This document shows, in pieces, positions 39,414-54,400 of a DNA stretch of 64,000 bases; the first letter of the stretch is position 1, and every line of letters begins with the position of its first letter. Origin of the DNA: Callaeas wilsoni (taxonomy: Eukaryota; Chordata; Aves; Passeriformes; Callaeidae); the NCBI GenBank assembly GCA_013398955.1, contig VWPU01003186.1, positions 62,001 to 126,000 of the forward strand. Direction: 5' to 3'. The notes below the pieces were generated by a model. That model was not told the DNA's origin, made no database searches, and saw only the letters and a program-made list of their open reading frames with translations. The position numbers and the translations under genes were made by a program.

Positions 39414-42400
39414 CTAGATGTGAGATTAAAAAAAAATTAAAATAACTGGAAGGATTAAAAAGACAGAAGGAAGAAAAACGTCATTTCTTTCTGTACTCAC
39501 AGATTATTCTGTTTAATGCATTAAGTAGTCCCCTAATTATAAGAAGGATAAAGAAGCAGGGTGCAGTTCCACAGCAGCTCAAGTTGCTGTGGTCACACTG
39601 CTTTTTTCACTCCTTCTTCCTCCACTTTCTCCATCTTTACCTTATATGAGTACTGGTGCTTTTGCAGCTGTGTTGTGTGCATGTTCAGGGAATGAATTCA
39701 GCTGAAAAAAAGGCTATTTCTATAGAAGAAAAGTAATTCTTGGCAAGTCGTATTAACTCTTCCACTATGCAACCGCACAAATGAGACACAAGGAGTCAAA
39801 GAAACAGCACCTTTACTTGGGTTAAACTGCTATGGAACTGTACATAAGTAAGTAAATAAGAACAACGAAAGAATTACAATTTTGCTACAAACAAGGCAAC
39901 AACAAGTGCTTTAATAGTACTAGATTAATCCTAGCATTTTGAAGCAATGGAAAGCCCTTCAAAAACCAGGTAGGAGTGGGAGAGAAATGCACTTGGGCTT
40001 TACCTTCACCAGCATGTCAGCCACGTGAGTGTGTCGGGAGTCCTCTGCAAACACCGAGGTGAGAGCCTCGACGTACCAGGACCCACGCTTGGTGTTTCGC
40101 ATGGCCGCAGTGCCTGGCGAGAGAGTGTCTACCGTGAAGACTTTTGGGAACACAGAACGTAAAACCTCCTTATGCCCAAACAGTTAGGGCCCAGTACCTT
40201 TCAGACAAGCGTATCCACAGATCATATCCGAGCACGTCGGCAGACGCAGCTTCAGACTTTCGTCCTTGTTCGCATCGCTTTCCTCACAGCCTGGGGAGTC
40301 TGACCATCCTTTGCCATCTCTTTGATCCACTCCTCGGTCCAACTCATCTGTGGTGGCAATAAACAAGGAGAGGGGAGAAGAAATGATCCTGAATTACTGG
40401 ATGTAGCTTTCCTGTACTTCCTTAGTTTTGGGCTCTGGTCAGCAATGCCACAACTACTGTCAAGCAGAACGTTTTTGCATTAACTTTAGGCTTTCTCAGC
40501 TGTTTTAAACTCATCTGAAAGTTCTTCTGCACAAACTAATGCAGATATCAACAACTGCTGCACTTGCTTAACCTAACCCGACTTGACCTGCGTGCTGATT
40601 TCTGCTCCACCTCTTCCTGTGCAGATCATGGGATAACCATGAAAGCAGCGAAGTTTCTGGTAGTTCTCCACCATTCATGGAAGGCTTTGATGCCTACCTA
40701 TAAAGTTTTTATTCTCCACTCATACCTACCTCAGAAATATCCAAAAATGTCTAGTGCACTTTGCAATGCTATCTAGTTACTGCAGAACTCTAGAGCTGTA
40801 ATTTTGGTTGCTAAGGTCTATGTCCAAGACACCTACAAAACATGGATGAAGTATCCCACCTAGTTCTAAAATCTGATTACAATACTGCTTGTTTCAATTA
40901 AGAGCATAAATTGTACAGCAGAAAAATGCAAAATAATCCAACTCCACACATGAGAGAGAACTCTAGTCCATGGAGATTAGTTTAAAACCTGGAGAGCATT
41001 TAATGCCCTTTCCAGGATTCATTAGTATGTATTATGCAAGTGTAGATATTCTCAGTTGGTTTTCTACATGATGCAGAGTTTCCATTATAATCTTGACTAA
41101 TTGCTTAGTGGTGGTAACTTTGATAGTCCAGCTGTGTTGCAAGAAAATTAAAATTACATTTTATAGATTTTCCATGTAATTTTGTCTTTTTGTTTTCTTT
41201 TGTTCCAAGATGAGAATCTATTATTCTCCTTACTTCCTAACAGCAGAATCAGAGTCTAGTGTTAGGAAGCTTAAGTGTCCACTTCAGAAGCCTTCCTCTT
41301 AAGATGTTTCTCAATTTTTATTGCTAGCTCATGCCTAAATAATACATTTGGATTTCTAACCCTTTAAAAGGCAGTGGCACAGGTGGCATCTCATAACGAT
41401 GCTCAGAAAGTGGTCAGTTCATAAGTCAGCAACATTGTTCTTTTCCTCTAAAAATAAAACAGCAGTGGGAGGGGAGTGATTGTCTGAAACAGCCTAGAAT
41501 TAAAGTCTCCATAGCTCAAAATTTCATGATGGCTTCCATTAAATTCCTTTCTCATTTCTTTAAGGTAGCAATGCAAATTTTTTTCATTTTTAACCACACT
41601 TTTTTCACATCTTTTATCACACTTTTCCAAATCCTTCCAGTTCTCTATCTTTTTAAAAATTTAGTGTACTGTTCACTGTGCATTTTATTTCAGAAAAGAC
41701 TCAGGTAATTTTACCATCAAACTCTTATTATTCACACTGTCATCACCCCATTATGTATAAAGTCAGAACTTTTTTTGATTAAAGCTTCAGAATTACACTT
41801 CAGAATTACACATCTTCCTCATGCATTTGTCTTCAAACACCACTCCAATCAACATAACTAAAATGTGTAAAGCACTGACCCTTTGCATACTTAACCTCTA
41901 ATTTATACAACCACTGCCAGAGATTCATCCTGTTTCAACTGTATTGAAGCTCCCAGATAGCTGTTCTGCCAATTAATTTAAATAACTGCTAACTACCCAG
42001 TTAATTAGCAAAATTTTTCACTCTTTTGACTCTACTACATTAAACACAATATTTAGCAACTTCAGAGTTTCATTTTATGTCACGCTGAAACTTTTCCCAT
42101 TGTTTTCTGTTGCCACTGGTTTTTGATCCATGACTGTAGGTGGACTACTTCACTTCTTTAGTAGACTCTTGCCAAAAGCTCTTTGAGAATTAGGACTGTA
42201 CCAACATCTCTTTATCTACATTTTAAAAATGTGTCATTAATAGAAGATAGAGCAGGCCTACAATGTAAGGTTAGTGAAGAAGAATAACTTACGCATTTCT
42301 CATCTTGTTTCAACTAGTTCCAGCTAACTTGCATGGCATAGATAGATTGACTACTATTTCAAAGTTGACAATACTATTTATACAGTCTTTTGAATGCTGC

Positions 42401-45400
42401 CTAAAGGATACACATTTTTGTTGACAGTTGAATTACTTTGTAACTGGCTTTCCCCTCCAACTATTAATCAAGGTTCAAAAGAGGTTAGACAAGGCAGGGT
42501 TTTGCCTTCTTTGCTGTTTTTTTTATTAAATTGAGTTTTTCCTTCCAGTTTTTCAAGTACCTTAATCCTTTGTCTATTACAGTATCCTAGTTCTAAAGCA
42601 TCATGCGTAGCAAACTTTACTACTCTTCCTTAACTGCAACTTTTTTGGGAATACAAAGGCCAAGCTTGATTTGTTAGTCTTAACAGCCTCATTATGGTAA
42701 CATTTCAGTCAAATAAACCTAATTACGTACTGAAGTCAGCTGAAAATTCTGGCTTATTACACATATTGCCACACTGAGTTGGTGCATTCACATTTGTTCA
42801 AGAGTATCTAAATGTTCATTCACATAAGGAAAGCAATCAGATTCAATTCATATTGTAAACATGCACGTGACAACATTCCCAAATGCTTAGAAGGATCAAA
42901 TATTTCTGATTGCTAAATACTTCATGTAGACTTTGGGCTTTTCCCTGCACTAGGATTAAACAAGAGGAGAGACTAGAGGACAAACTACAAAGCTTGCTAA
43001 AAATGAGAAAGAAGGGAGACAACTGCAAGGAACAAGGGAAAAGCATACACATTAGAAAAACTTCTCTATCACAAGGGAAAAAAAGAAACTGTAAGACAGA
43101 GCTTCACTTTGGTATATCCACAACTTCACAGAGTCCAAACACTTGAGGGAAAAATTTGGTCATTAGCAGATCTGAAAGGTAGTTAGTTACAGATGTGTTT
43201 GTTTAGTTACAAAAGAAAGGAAAAGGATTAGCAGAATTTTAAAAAAAGTACACAAAGCAAAGAAAAAGAACAAGTCTATAAGAATCATGAAAAGAGTTCT
43301 GTACAACAGCATGTAAGAATACAACAACAGTATGTGGAAAAGGATTGCAAGGAAAGGTCATTTTGAAGTTGAAAACAGGCTAAGGTAAAGGAAAAAGACA
43401 AACCCCCCCAAAATAATTGGAACCAACTCTGACAGCTCAAAGAGACAACCACAAGAGACACAACACATCAAGGATCAAGAGAAAGGCAGGACCTCAGCAA
43501 GACTCCAGTGCCAGTGTACTGCTCCATGCTGTGCTGCAATTTGTGCATCATGTGCCCCACTCCCCCTCCTGCAGGCACAGCACGAGGAAGCCTCAAGGTA
43601 TGAGTGGGATATGACAGAGCTTTATGTCACTAAGGTGCTCTGGGGTCTGCAAGTCAATGCACACACCTCATGCAGAGCTAAAGACACTTACAGAGCAACA
43701 GATGCAGTGGCAGCAGCAGGGCAGAGGGAGGTGAATAAGGGTCCCACTTACACCTGAGAGAAGCAAAGAGGAGAGTTGACAGCAAGTTGAATGTGAGGGT
43801 GTGCATGTGTGCAAAATGAGCCGTAATGGCATGCCAAGTACATGGCTTTTAGTGTTTAGGCACTCACCTCCCCGGCAGGCCTGAATAAAGAACATTTTGG
43901 GCTTATTCTGGAGATTTGGGCAGTTTGCATTATCAAAGAGCCGGAAAGCCTCCTGCAACTGAGAGAAGAAACAGAAGAAATTTCTTCACTGTAGCCTTCT
44001 GTAAGCCAAACCCAGTCTCACCTTGCTTCCCTGTATTTTGGTTATTACCTCACCAGTCTTGGTATTTTCTCCTTTATCTGCAAACTCAATATATGACAAA
44101 CACATCCCTTCTCCACCCTCTCCCCAGGTTCCTACTTGCTTGGGTTCATGCACTCTACCTAGTATTTACACAGAGAGATAATTTCTCCTACTTGCCATTT
44201 TTCATCTTCCAAACCCCTCACAGACAGCCCCCTGTCCTTTTCTTCCCTCCAGCCCTTATTTTTTTCTCTTTTAAAGAACGTGAATCCTCAGTCTTGCATC
44301 ACTTCATTTTTCTTTTTTTTTGAACATTGTTACTTTCCTAGAGATAACTTACAACAACAGATCAGGACTCAGTAATATACCTCTAGTAGTTTGCCATCAC
44401 TGCCATAAACCCCACCCTCCACACCATGGGAAAGCAGAGCTATAATGCAGGAATCCACATCTCGATGATCTTGCAGCTTGGAGAATCTCTCCAATGCATT
44501 CTGCATCTCCTAGAACAGGGGAAAAAAAAAATAAGTTCAATGCTTTCCACACTTCCACAGGGAAAGTGAATCGATATTCTGGGACAAACACAAATGGCCT
44601 TCCTGTTACAAAAAAACCCCCTACACGCATCAAATTTACGTGAAAAAGATGTGTTCCATAGGGAAAAAAAAAGGCAAAATATTCTTCTCCTTTTATGCAG
44701 TATTCAGTCCTAAGTGTAACACTGTGAAGCAGGAATCACTAAGGCCAGCAGGGGAAAACAAGTGATATTTTGCAGAGGTTTTACACCGACACTGGAGTCT
44801 GGCTGGGATACTGGAGCAACTTAACAGATACATACTCTGGGATTTCAGGCATTCAGACACTAGTGGTCAATTAAAAATTTAAACTGGAAACCTTAAGGAA
44901 CTCTGACAACATGGCAGGTGCAAAAATCTTATATCAATGTTGCAAAAGCTCTGCTCTTGAATAAAACACTCTTTAACAGGTCTTGTATCACTTGGATTCC
45001 TAGGGATTTAAAAGGACTAAGATCAAATGATGCTGCAGAAGGCAGCGACTGCATTCCTAGGCAGAGTGGCTTGATTAAGCTAGTCATGGAACACAGCCAA
45101 TTTTCCTAAGTGAAGCATAGACACGTTTTTACCAAAGTAAAGACTGAAAGACTGGAACTGAACTGCATGGATATTGGAAGACTGGTAAATAAGATGGTAA
45201 CTGACTTCATTAGTGAAAGGACATGAAAACATCACAACGGCAAAGATTACATCAAATATTTGCAAATTTTAACTTCTAGGAGTAGAACACAGGAAATGTC
45301 TATCTCGAGTAAACTGGAGACTTTATTCACTTGTGCTTTTAACACACATGCCAGGTGTGGTCTCAAAATTCTTTGAGCCCCTTGCACTACAGTCAGCAGT

Positions 45401-48400
45401 GCCTTTTGTAGTCCTTTGTGATACTACTTTCCACTAGAAAAGCTCAGCCTTCCAAGCTTTCTCATGTTGATCAGTATGAGAGCAGGCATCACCCTGTTCA
45501 GCCTTACTGTCTATTCCTAAGTGATGATTCACGTCTTCAAAGCTTAGCTACATACCAAAGGGAACCTCTTCAGACAATTACGAAACAAACTCTCATCCAC
45601 ACCAGTGGTGAAGTACCGAGATCACCCCCTTACCTGTGCAGTTTGATCACGAAAAACAGTAACTCGATACCCGAGATGCTTGAAGAGCATCTCCAGGGAA
45701 GCACAGTCCACATCTCCCCCTGTGCGATATTCCAGGTCCTTCTCACTGCTGAAACGGACATTGCTGAGGATAAGTGCTAAGCCTCGGGGCTCTGATGTCA
45801 GCTTGTATGCCTGAAAGGAAGATTAAAAATGGGTAAATTTAGACTACAGAAGGAAATAACGGAGTGTTAGAATAGAACAGCAATCATTCCACACCAACTT
45901 GATATGCCTGTGTTTGTCAGCCTCCACAACTGACAATCCTACAATACTATTATTAATAAGTTAGGCTGGCTTGCCTTATTCCTCAATTTAAAAGAAACAC
46001 AGCATATTCATTTCAAACTGTGAATTAGGGATTGCTAACTTCTTCCCCTTTCCCACTCTCACCCCACCAGGGCCCCATATATTTGTGTTACCCCCATCAA
46101 AGCACAACATCATGTAAAATTTAGCTAACATTTCTTAATTGCTGTTGGGAGCAGACAGAGATGTAAAATAGAAGTGAGTGTAATTGTAATAGCAAGGGAC
46201 TGTCGGTCACTGACCTTTACAATCATGCAACTGGCAAAAGAGCTTAACAGGAAAAGAACTAATTTAAGAGGGGTGCCTTCAAATTAAGTTCCCTCTCTGT
46301 CCCTACCACTCTTAATGACGACAGATCAATAGTAATTCACTTACTAACACTCCTGGAAACTGGAAGTAAAATTTAATACCAAAGGAAAATATCAAATAAG
46401 GTGTATCCAGGCACGGATGTAAAAGGAGCCTAGTCAAGCTCACACTGGCACTGCTTATTAATCAGGTCACCCCAACAGACAGTTATAACCCACAACAACA
46501 ACAACAAAAAAAACCCCAAAAACCCAAACCCAACCCAACCAAAACCCAACACACAAACAAAAACTCTGTTTTGCTATACACAGAGCCTCTGACACTGTGT
46601 AAGCATAATGAAGTGTTTACCCCACAACACAAAGAAATTTTTCCTTAAACCCACCCCAGCACAATCTATGCTTTAGAGACAGAATAAACCAAAAGCAATT
46701 AGATTACATACATAACTTCAAACACTGCAGCAGAAGATTAGAAATTCAGATTGTTCTACCCAGCACAGAATCCTGATCTGGTTCTTAAGCCTAAGGACTC
46801 TTTTGGGTAGAGCTGGCAATTAGAACAGCCAACTTAATAGTTGAAAACACACAGTTCTACTATCTTACAGTCATTTACAGGGTTTGTCATCTTACAGAAG
46901 ATGAGGACAGACAAATAAACTTGAGGCAATAACAATGACAGCTCACAGAGAGCAATAGAACAGAAGTCATTCCACCAAGCTCTTCATGATCAAAAAAACA
47001 GAGGCAGAGATTTGTATAGAGTTACAGAACTTCTCAGGATTTCTTGACACTTGTAAATGAGAACCACATCAAATGGGACGACTGGCAACACCTTTCAGTT
47101 ACACAAATAGCACAACCCTGATCTGCATCCCAACGAAGCATTTCAACTCAATTTTAAGTGGCGCGTGTTCAGCTGATAGATCTAAACATCTCACATCTCT
47201 CAGATCTTAAGACTTTCTCTGCCAACAACTTACCAAGTGCTGATGATTGTGATAAAATTCAGGAGTGCAATACTTCACTGGAGGAATTGAGGGACCATCT
47301 CCGTTATCCAAGGAATGTTCCACTGGTTCTGTGCAAAACCAAATATATCAATAAAAATAAAAAATTTCAGACACAAAGCCTCTGCATTAAGGTAGTAATT
47401 TGCAAATTCTGAACTACATTTTATTATGCATATTTCATACTTCTAAAAATTTTGTTTGATCAGGGACTACTGACACAAAATGAAACACAGAAGAGAAAAA
47501 AAGTACTTTAACAGTGTACTTATTATTTTAAACTGACAGTGGGGTTTTTTTGCCTGTATGTGGGTTAGCCTTATCTAAGGCCTAGTCTACAGGGTATGAA
47601 AACAGAATTCTCATCTAATATTAGATCCTTGTCCTTTCTGCTGTTTTGCACAGTATGTTCTTACTTTCACAGTTTGGCTGACAAAATGTTGCTAGAAAAT
47701 TTCAAACAGAATAGTTCTCTCCTTTCATAAAAGGCCTCCCATGCTGAACACATGCATAAGTGATCAAACAAGACAATTCTAACTTTCATAAAGTGCAAAG
47801 CCCTTTTCTATCTGTCTCTGAACACTTTCCTCTGGATAGCAGAAAATGAGGGGAACGATAACCAACTATTTGCCACTTGCAGACAAACACTCACTCCTCT
47901 GTACCGAAGAAACTGAGCTAATGACATTCACGATCTCTTTTGAAATCCTCTTTCAGCCTTTTGAGGCATGGCTCTCCTGGTTGGAGGAACATATACTCTA
48001 AAAAAATCAAAACAACCCAACCTAAAACCCTTGCTCATCAAAAAGTTTCCAAAAATTAGACACTTGCTCTTTAACACCAGAGAGAGCTCCTAGTAACCAG
48101 CATACAGGTATACCTGTGGTTAAGGAAAAAGTACTCCAGGCATTACCAGAGGCAACATAAAAACTAGCAAGGAGATTCATTCCAACAACTGTTTATTAGA
48201 CCAGTCCCCTGGTCTAAGTCACAAATGCATGTTAATGAAAAACTGATTTGCTGCACTTGACAGAAGCTACAGAAAACCAAGCTGGACCCATGTAACACAT
48301 ATAAGGCCTTAAACTAATTTTTTAAGAAGAAAGTCTAAGTTAAGGAATACTGCCTAAAGTATCTTATCAGAACACTAGCTCAATTAAATTCTATTACAGA

Positions 48401-51400
48401 TCTTAAAGAAAATCTTTGCAAAATCCAGAATTTTACTGACATGTACTGTTTCAAGCAACAAAGTGTCCCATAAGAATAAATCAAGCTGACAAGAAACTGT
48501 TTTGGTTGTCTCTTCCCATATGCTACAAAGCACCCTCTTTGATCATAATATAGTCAGTTTACCGTCAACTTTGTATTCCTGGGATGAACAAAGTGGTGGC
48601 AAGCTTATTTCTAGAATTGAATTAAGAGAGTATGAAGAAATTGGCAGGAGCCAGCCAGGTAGCAAATCATGTGCAACTCACCAAGCCAACGGGGTCTCTT
48701 TGAATTACAGGACTCACTGGCAGGGTATGGAAGATCTGACTCATGACAGTGTTCAAGCTACAAGACATCAATAAATCCATGGCATCCATGAAAGAGAGTA
48801 GCATTAAATAGCTATTTTTTTTCTCTATAGTACAAAGCTGAAGGTGTCATGCAAGAAAAGACACATGCATTTATATACACATAAAAATGGTTGAAATGTA
48901 ATATGGTTCACATCCAAAAGAAACAACATGACAAGACAGCAGCAGCACTTTCTCTCAATGCAAAACTCCTTCCCTTCTTTGCTCATCTCTACTTCTACCC
49001 AAATCCTCAGTTTAGAATATTTACACTGGGGTCATCCTAGCCTCCTTGGTTTCAACAAAAACTTGATTTGTCTGGTGATTCCTATATTTTTGTTTGCTGT
49101 CAAGATTTCATTGTTTGTATAGTAAAGCAAAATTGAAAACAAAAAATTAAAAGGGTAGTCTAATAAATCTTACATTTTAATAAGGGAACATCTGGATTAT
49201 TAACATATTACCCTTCCTTTGTATAAAGTATGTTTACTGAGAGTTTCCATCCTTGCCAATGCACTAACATGTAATCTTTGCAAAATTCTGCCTTTAGTGC
49301 AACACTAACAATTACACAGAGTGAAAAGCTGAGAAAAAATAACAAAAGAAAGAAATAAAAGTATTTGTTTCCTTAAGAGTCTACTTAGACAATCACCAAA
49401 TATTAAACCAAAAAAAAATCAGAGAAAAAAAACAACTTTCTTTTCAATTTTTGGATTATAGATTACACATCCATTAAGAACATGTTGGATGCGAGAACAT
49501 TGCAGGAACCTTGTACAGGTCAACAAAAAGAAGTGCAAAGTCCTGTGCCTGGCAGGATCACTCCCAGGCACCAATATATCCTGGAGGCCACCCAGCTGGG
49601 AAGCAGCTTGGCAGAAAAGGACTTGGTGTTGCCAAGTCAAACAGCACCCAGCAATGTACCCTTTCTTGAGAAAAAGGGCAAATGGTACCCTAGGCTGCAT
49701 TAGGAGGAATGGCGCCAGCAGAAGAAATGAAGGGAGGTGATCCCTCATCCCTCAAGGGGAACTTATCAATATGTGTGAATGGCTGGTGCAGAGAGGACAG
49801 AGCCAGGCTCTTTTCAGTGATGCCCAGTGACAGACCCAGAGGCCATGGGCACAAACTGAAACACAGGATGCTCCCTCTGAACATTAGGAAATGCTTTTTT
49901 ATTGTGAGGGTGCCTGAGCACTGGAGGAGGTTGCCCTGAGAGGTTGCAGTCTTCATCCTCGCAGATATTCAGAAATTGCCTGGACGTGCCCCTGGAAGCC
50001 TACTGAAAGTAATACCTGAACAGGGAAGTTGGAAGAGATGACTTCCAGAGGCCGTTTCCAACCTCTACCACCCTGTGATTCTTTATGAAAATTCTCTTCT
50101 TTGCATGTTTCTTCCTCTCTGCTTTTACTAAGGCTACTACAAGTTTCAACCTGCAACAAAACCCCATCCTATCCTTTGTAAACAACTGACTTTTTCCCAT
50201 TTGATAAAGTTCCTTTTGTGCCCAAACCCAATGTGAAATGCAAGCCATCCATCTTATTTTTTAAAAACTGCTGTACCCTTGCAATCTCATGGCTCAGGTT
50301 GGACATTGTCTTCAGGATCATTGTCTCCAGATGCTGCTGTTGGGTTTCTCGCAGAGCTTCACAGAAGGCTGAGAAGGCATTAGGGCCTCTCTTGGGCAGC
50401 AAATTGAGGAATTCTACATTTCGGTCAAAGCTCCCAGACTTAGCCTGAACCCAGAGGAAAAAAACCAAAATCCATACTTAAGTAACATCCGACATAATTA
50501 ACTTTCAATGAATCAACAGAACAACTTTTTAAAATTTATTTCAGAAAAACATTCCAACACTATGCTTAGCTGTGCTAGATCCATTAGCTGATTTCATTCA
50601 CACTCCTCTGTTCCTGTTTGCTCAAGGGTGGGAGTATACGACAACACAACAAGCAAACAATTCATACATGACCACACACAGTAATACACCATATTCTCTC
50701 TAAAACTGTACTTCCAGTTATCATTGGAATAATATCTACTCCTCCTCACTGAATACACAAAGTCAAAAACATGCTGCTTCTACTATCCAATAGTTCATGG
50801 TCTCATGTAGATAATCAAATCCTCCAGAAAACTTTAAGTAAAATACTTATTATATGCTGACAATTCCAGAATGGTATTTCCTATGTACAGATGAATACTT
50901 AGACCAATGAAACAATAGATACCAGTATATGTAGAAAAGTAACCATCAAAAAAAGAAACTGTGCCCAGAAGTTCTAATTGCTAGAATACTAAAGGGTATT
51001 TGCCAAGAAAATGTATAATTTATACAATAATACCCTTCCCTGTGAAATCTAAACCACATGAAGAATCACATACAAAATACTGGGTATCAGAAATAAGTTT
51101 TATTTATTTGGAATTCATCCTATATTTTTTTAACCATCACTTAGATCCGAGATCTCTCCTTTTGGTGGACAATGGGGAATAGCTGACGCGTTACACAGAA
51201 TTAAGGCCTAACGATACAGCAATCACAGGAAAAATCAGAAAAACAAAAGAAGCCTTGAGGTACATGTGTAAATCTTGTGCTACAGAAGATACCACATCAT
51301 CTGTTTCATTCATAATTATCAAGCTTGGTGTCAAAAGTAGTTTGGCTTTTGCCTGAACACATTGTTTGGAAGGATATTGCAAAATCTTGTTGATCCAGTG

Positions 51401-54400
51401 TTTATGAACCTATTTAGAATTCCAGACCTATATTCATTTATGACTGACTAAGAGCACTTATTTTTTTACCAATAGTGTTCCTCGACTTCACTGTTCTGTC
51501 CTTTCCCTTATTTATCAAACTTCTTTCCACAAATTGGTCTTAATTTCCTACAGGAAACAAGTCATTTTCTTTCATAAATGGCCTGTTTCCCTTAACAGTG
51601 TACCTTTTCCTATTCTCATAGGATCCTGAATTTTCAGAGTACTGTTGACTAGAAGTACCTATAATAACGTCTTACTTGTGTCTTCTCAGAAGCGTGAAGG
51701 TACCTTTCTCCTGGTAACACTGCTCCATTAATCGATCAAAACCAGCCAGCTCCATATATTTGTATCTTGCTGTAAAAACACTGAGTTTTATTGTAACTAA
51801 TAAAGTAAACTGAGACTTGATTTCTAAAGTACCTAATGAATTTTTCTTCCTTTCTAGTAGACCTGTAGCTGTTTCGAGACAGGCTAGAGGTCCGTCATCT
51901 TTTTCAGTCTATGACTCTAAGCCATAAATGATAGTTAAGAACATAAGCTGACCTCAAGAACCAGAATGTAAGTTTTATTGAAAAGTTAAGAAATTTCTAT
52001 AATGCTCATATTCTGTACTCTGTATAGCAGTCAGCTTTTGGCAGACTTCTTCCTTAAACACTCAAAGGGCTCTGCCTCCTGATATGACTTCCTCTTCAAT
52101 ACACTTAGGTTATGCTAAATAACGCTCAGCAAACATTCAGAAGTAAAACTTTCTTAAGACACACTTCTTTCATTTTATTTTCTAATACATCCTTAATTTA
52201 TTTCTTTCTCCTCATAGATGGGTTTGATAATCTGCATAACAGATACTAGTTGTAAATAAATTCTGAATTCCTGTCAAAATTCCATATTGGTCTTACTGAG
52301 CCTGAATATATTTGCAGAATCTGTGGAAAAAGCATATATAATTGACAACCATCCTAATCAAATTTATGTCACTTGTCAAAACCAGCGATCCCTTCATTAC
52401 AGTCTAGTGATCAACAGAGCCTTTAAATTTCTATATCTATACAATCTCAGTCTTTGATTACAGTACAGAGTATTCAACCTGTTTAAAAAGAAGAAAGCTC
52501 TTGCTACGGTATCTGCAATTTTAAAAGTCCATCCCAGAGCTCTGGAAGAACATCTTATGCTCTGAAAAGAAGGCATTTATGCAAGCAGATTTTGGAGCTT
52601 GCCTTAAAAACAGCTGTTTCCACTTTATTTCCACCGTAATTTTTCCCCTGTGTTTTCTGTGTTTTCATCTAGACACACATAACATCATTTTCACTACGAA
52701 GTAAACACAATTTTTTTCTTTACGCTTTATTGAAAGTGTATACAGCGGAAAAAAACTCACATGGTTTAGCATCTTTCTGAATGACCTAATTTAAATTTGA
52801 TCCTGTCAGATCCTACTATCTCACCACATTTCAAGACATCAAAGGGTGCAGCTTCTATTTATTGATTCTTCTCCAATGCTGTACATCTATAACCTCGCTA
52901 CTTACTCTTCATATTCCTTGTGAGCTCCTCATTCAGTTCAACCACCTTTGTCTTCAGTGGCTCTTCCTGCAACACACTGCCCCTTCCATCTTTTTCTTAC
53001 TTGTGGTAAAGTTTCAGCACTGGTTTGACACCTCACACTTGGAAAAAATGTCATGCTTCATCTCCCTGAGCTCCTTGATTTATTTCACTTTCCTTAGATT
53101 ACAGAAGTTTATTTAAGTGCTCTATTTCCAGAACTGTTTTCTCCTTTTGTTTAGCTTAAATCAAGGCAACAGGACCAATGTAACTGTTGTGTTTTTAAGA
53201 AAAGATGATTTAGAACATGACTATTTATCCAGATCTTGATTTCCTGACTTATTGGGGGAGCACGAGGATATATAGAACCAGTCAGTTATAATATCCAGGA
53301 GAATCTATTCTCTTTCATCAGACAATGGCACTTGGCTCCTCCTGTTTCCATTAAGCTACCTGACGATCAGCGTCACAATACATTTTCAGTAACAGGCTAC
53401 TTAACAGCACTTCTAAGACCTGTGCTCCCATTTGCCAGAGACAGGAAGAACATTAAAAATTCACAGACCTACTACAGGAAAATGAAAGGTAAGACAAAGT
53501 GTTTTCCACTCAAGTGATTTTTTTTAAATGCACTTTACTTTTTCTCCATAGCCCTGTTATGACTAGGACTATCCAGTAAACGTTCCCTTCAATTCTATTC
53601 TTCTAGTACAATGTGTATTTTGCAGTTCCAGCTGTGAATGCTTTCCTTCTACCTCTGCCACATTTCTATTTTTGTTGCAATTTCCAGATCAATACCCTGC
53701 AACAGTAGCTCCTGTTCTCTCGCTCAGGCTGCTACTGCTATTTATACACATTTAAGCTCTTAGTTGGGTGTGTTTATTGTATTAGGTATAATTTTTCCAC
53801 TAAGCTATTACTCTTTACCTGACTTACCCATCATAACACCTTTCTCCTTACTAATAATCCATTACTAAGTATTGTTGCATTTCCTTTTACTCAATTACAT
53901 CTGGAGGGGAAGAGGCCTTTAGGTTTCTTCCCTTCTGTCTCAGCTGAATAATTTTTAACTACAACCTTGCCAAAGAGAGTACTTTCTCTGTCATTACCTT
54001 AAGTTTGAGAGGATTTTTCCCCTTTTTTCCCTTCTCCCTCTTATGTGACAAACTGCAGGCCATCAAAAGAACACCCCTACTCACCATCCACACTTCAGCA
54101 ATGCCGTTGCTTAAGCCCTGCTAAGCACCAGGCGCTCAGTTACTTTCTCCCCAAGTGGAATGGTGGGGAGAATCCAAAGAATAAAAGTGAGAAAAACTGA
54201 GAAGTTGGTTTAATAGGTAAAGCAAAAGCCACACACACAAAGCAAAACAAAGAATTCATCCACTACTTCCTGTTGGCAGGCAGCAAGGACCGAGGGCCTC
54301 CATCACTCACAATGGTGATTTAGAATCACAGAATATTCTGAGTGGGAAGGGACCCACAAGGATCGTTGAGTCCTGCTCTTTAGAGAATGGCCCACACAGG

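Noticed and set aside
48502..48774. 90-codon plus-strand frame in the CASP2 region
   Set aside because: It overlies CASP2 exon 3 in antisense and resembles no protein; the minus-strand exon explains the region.
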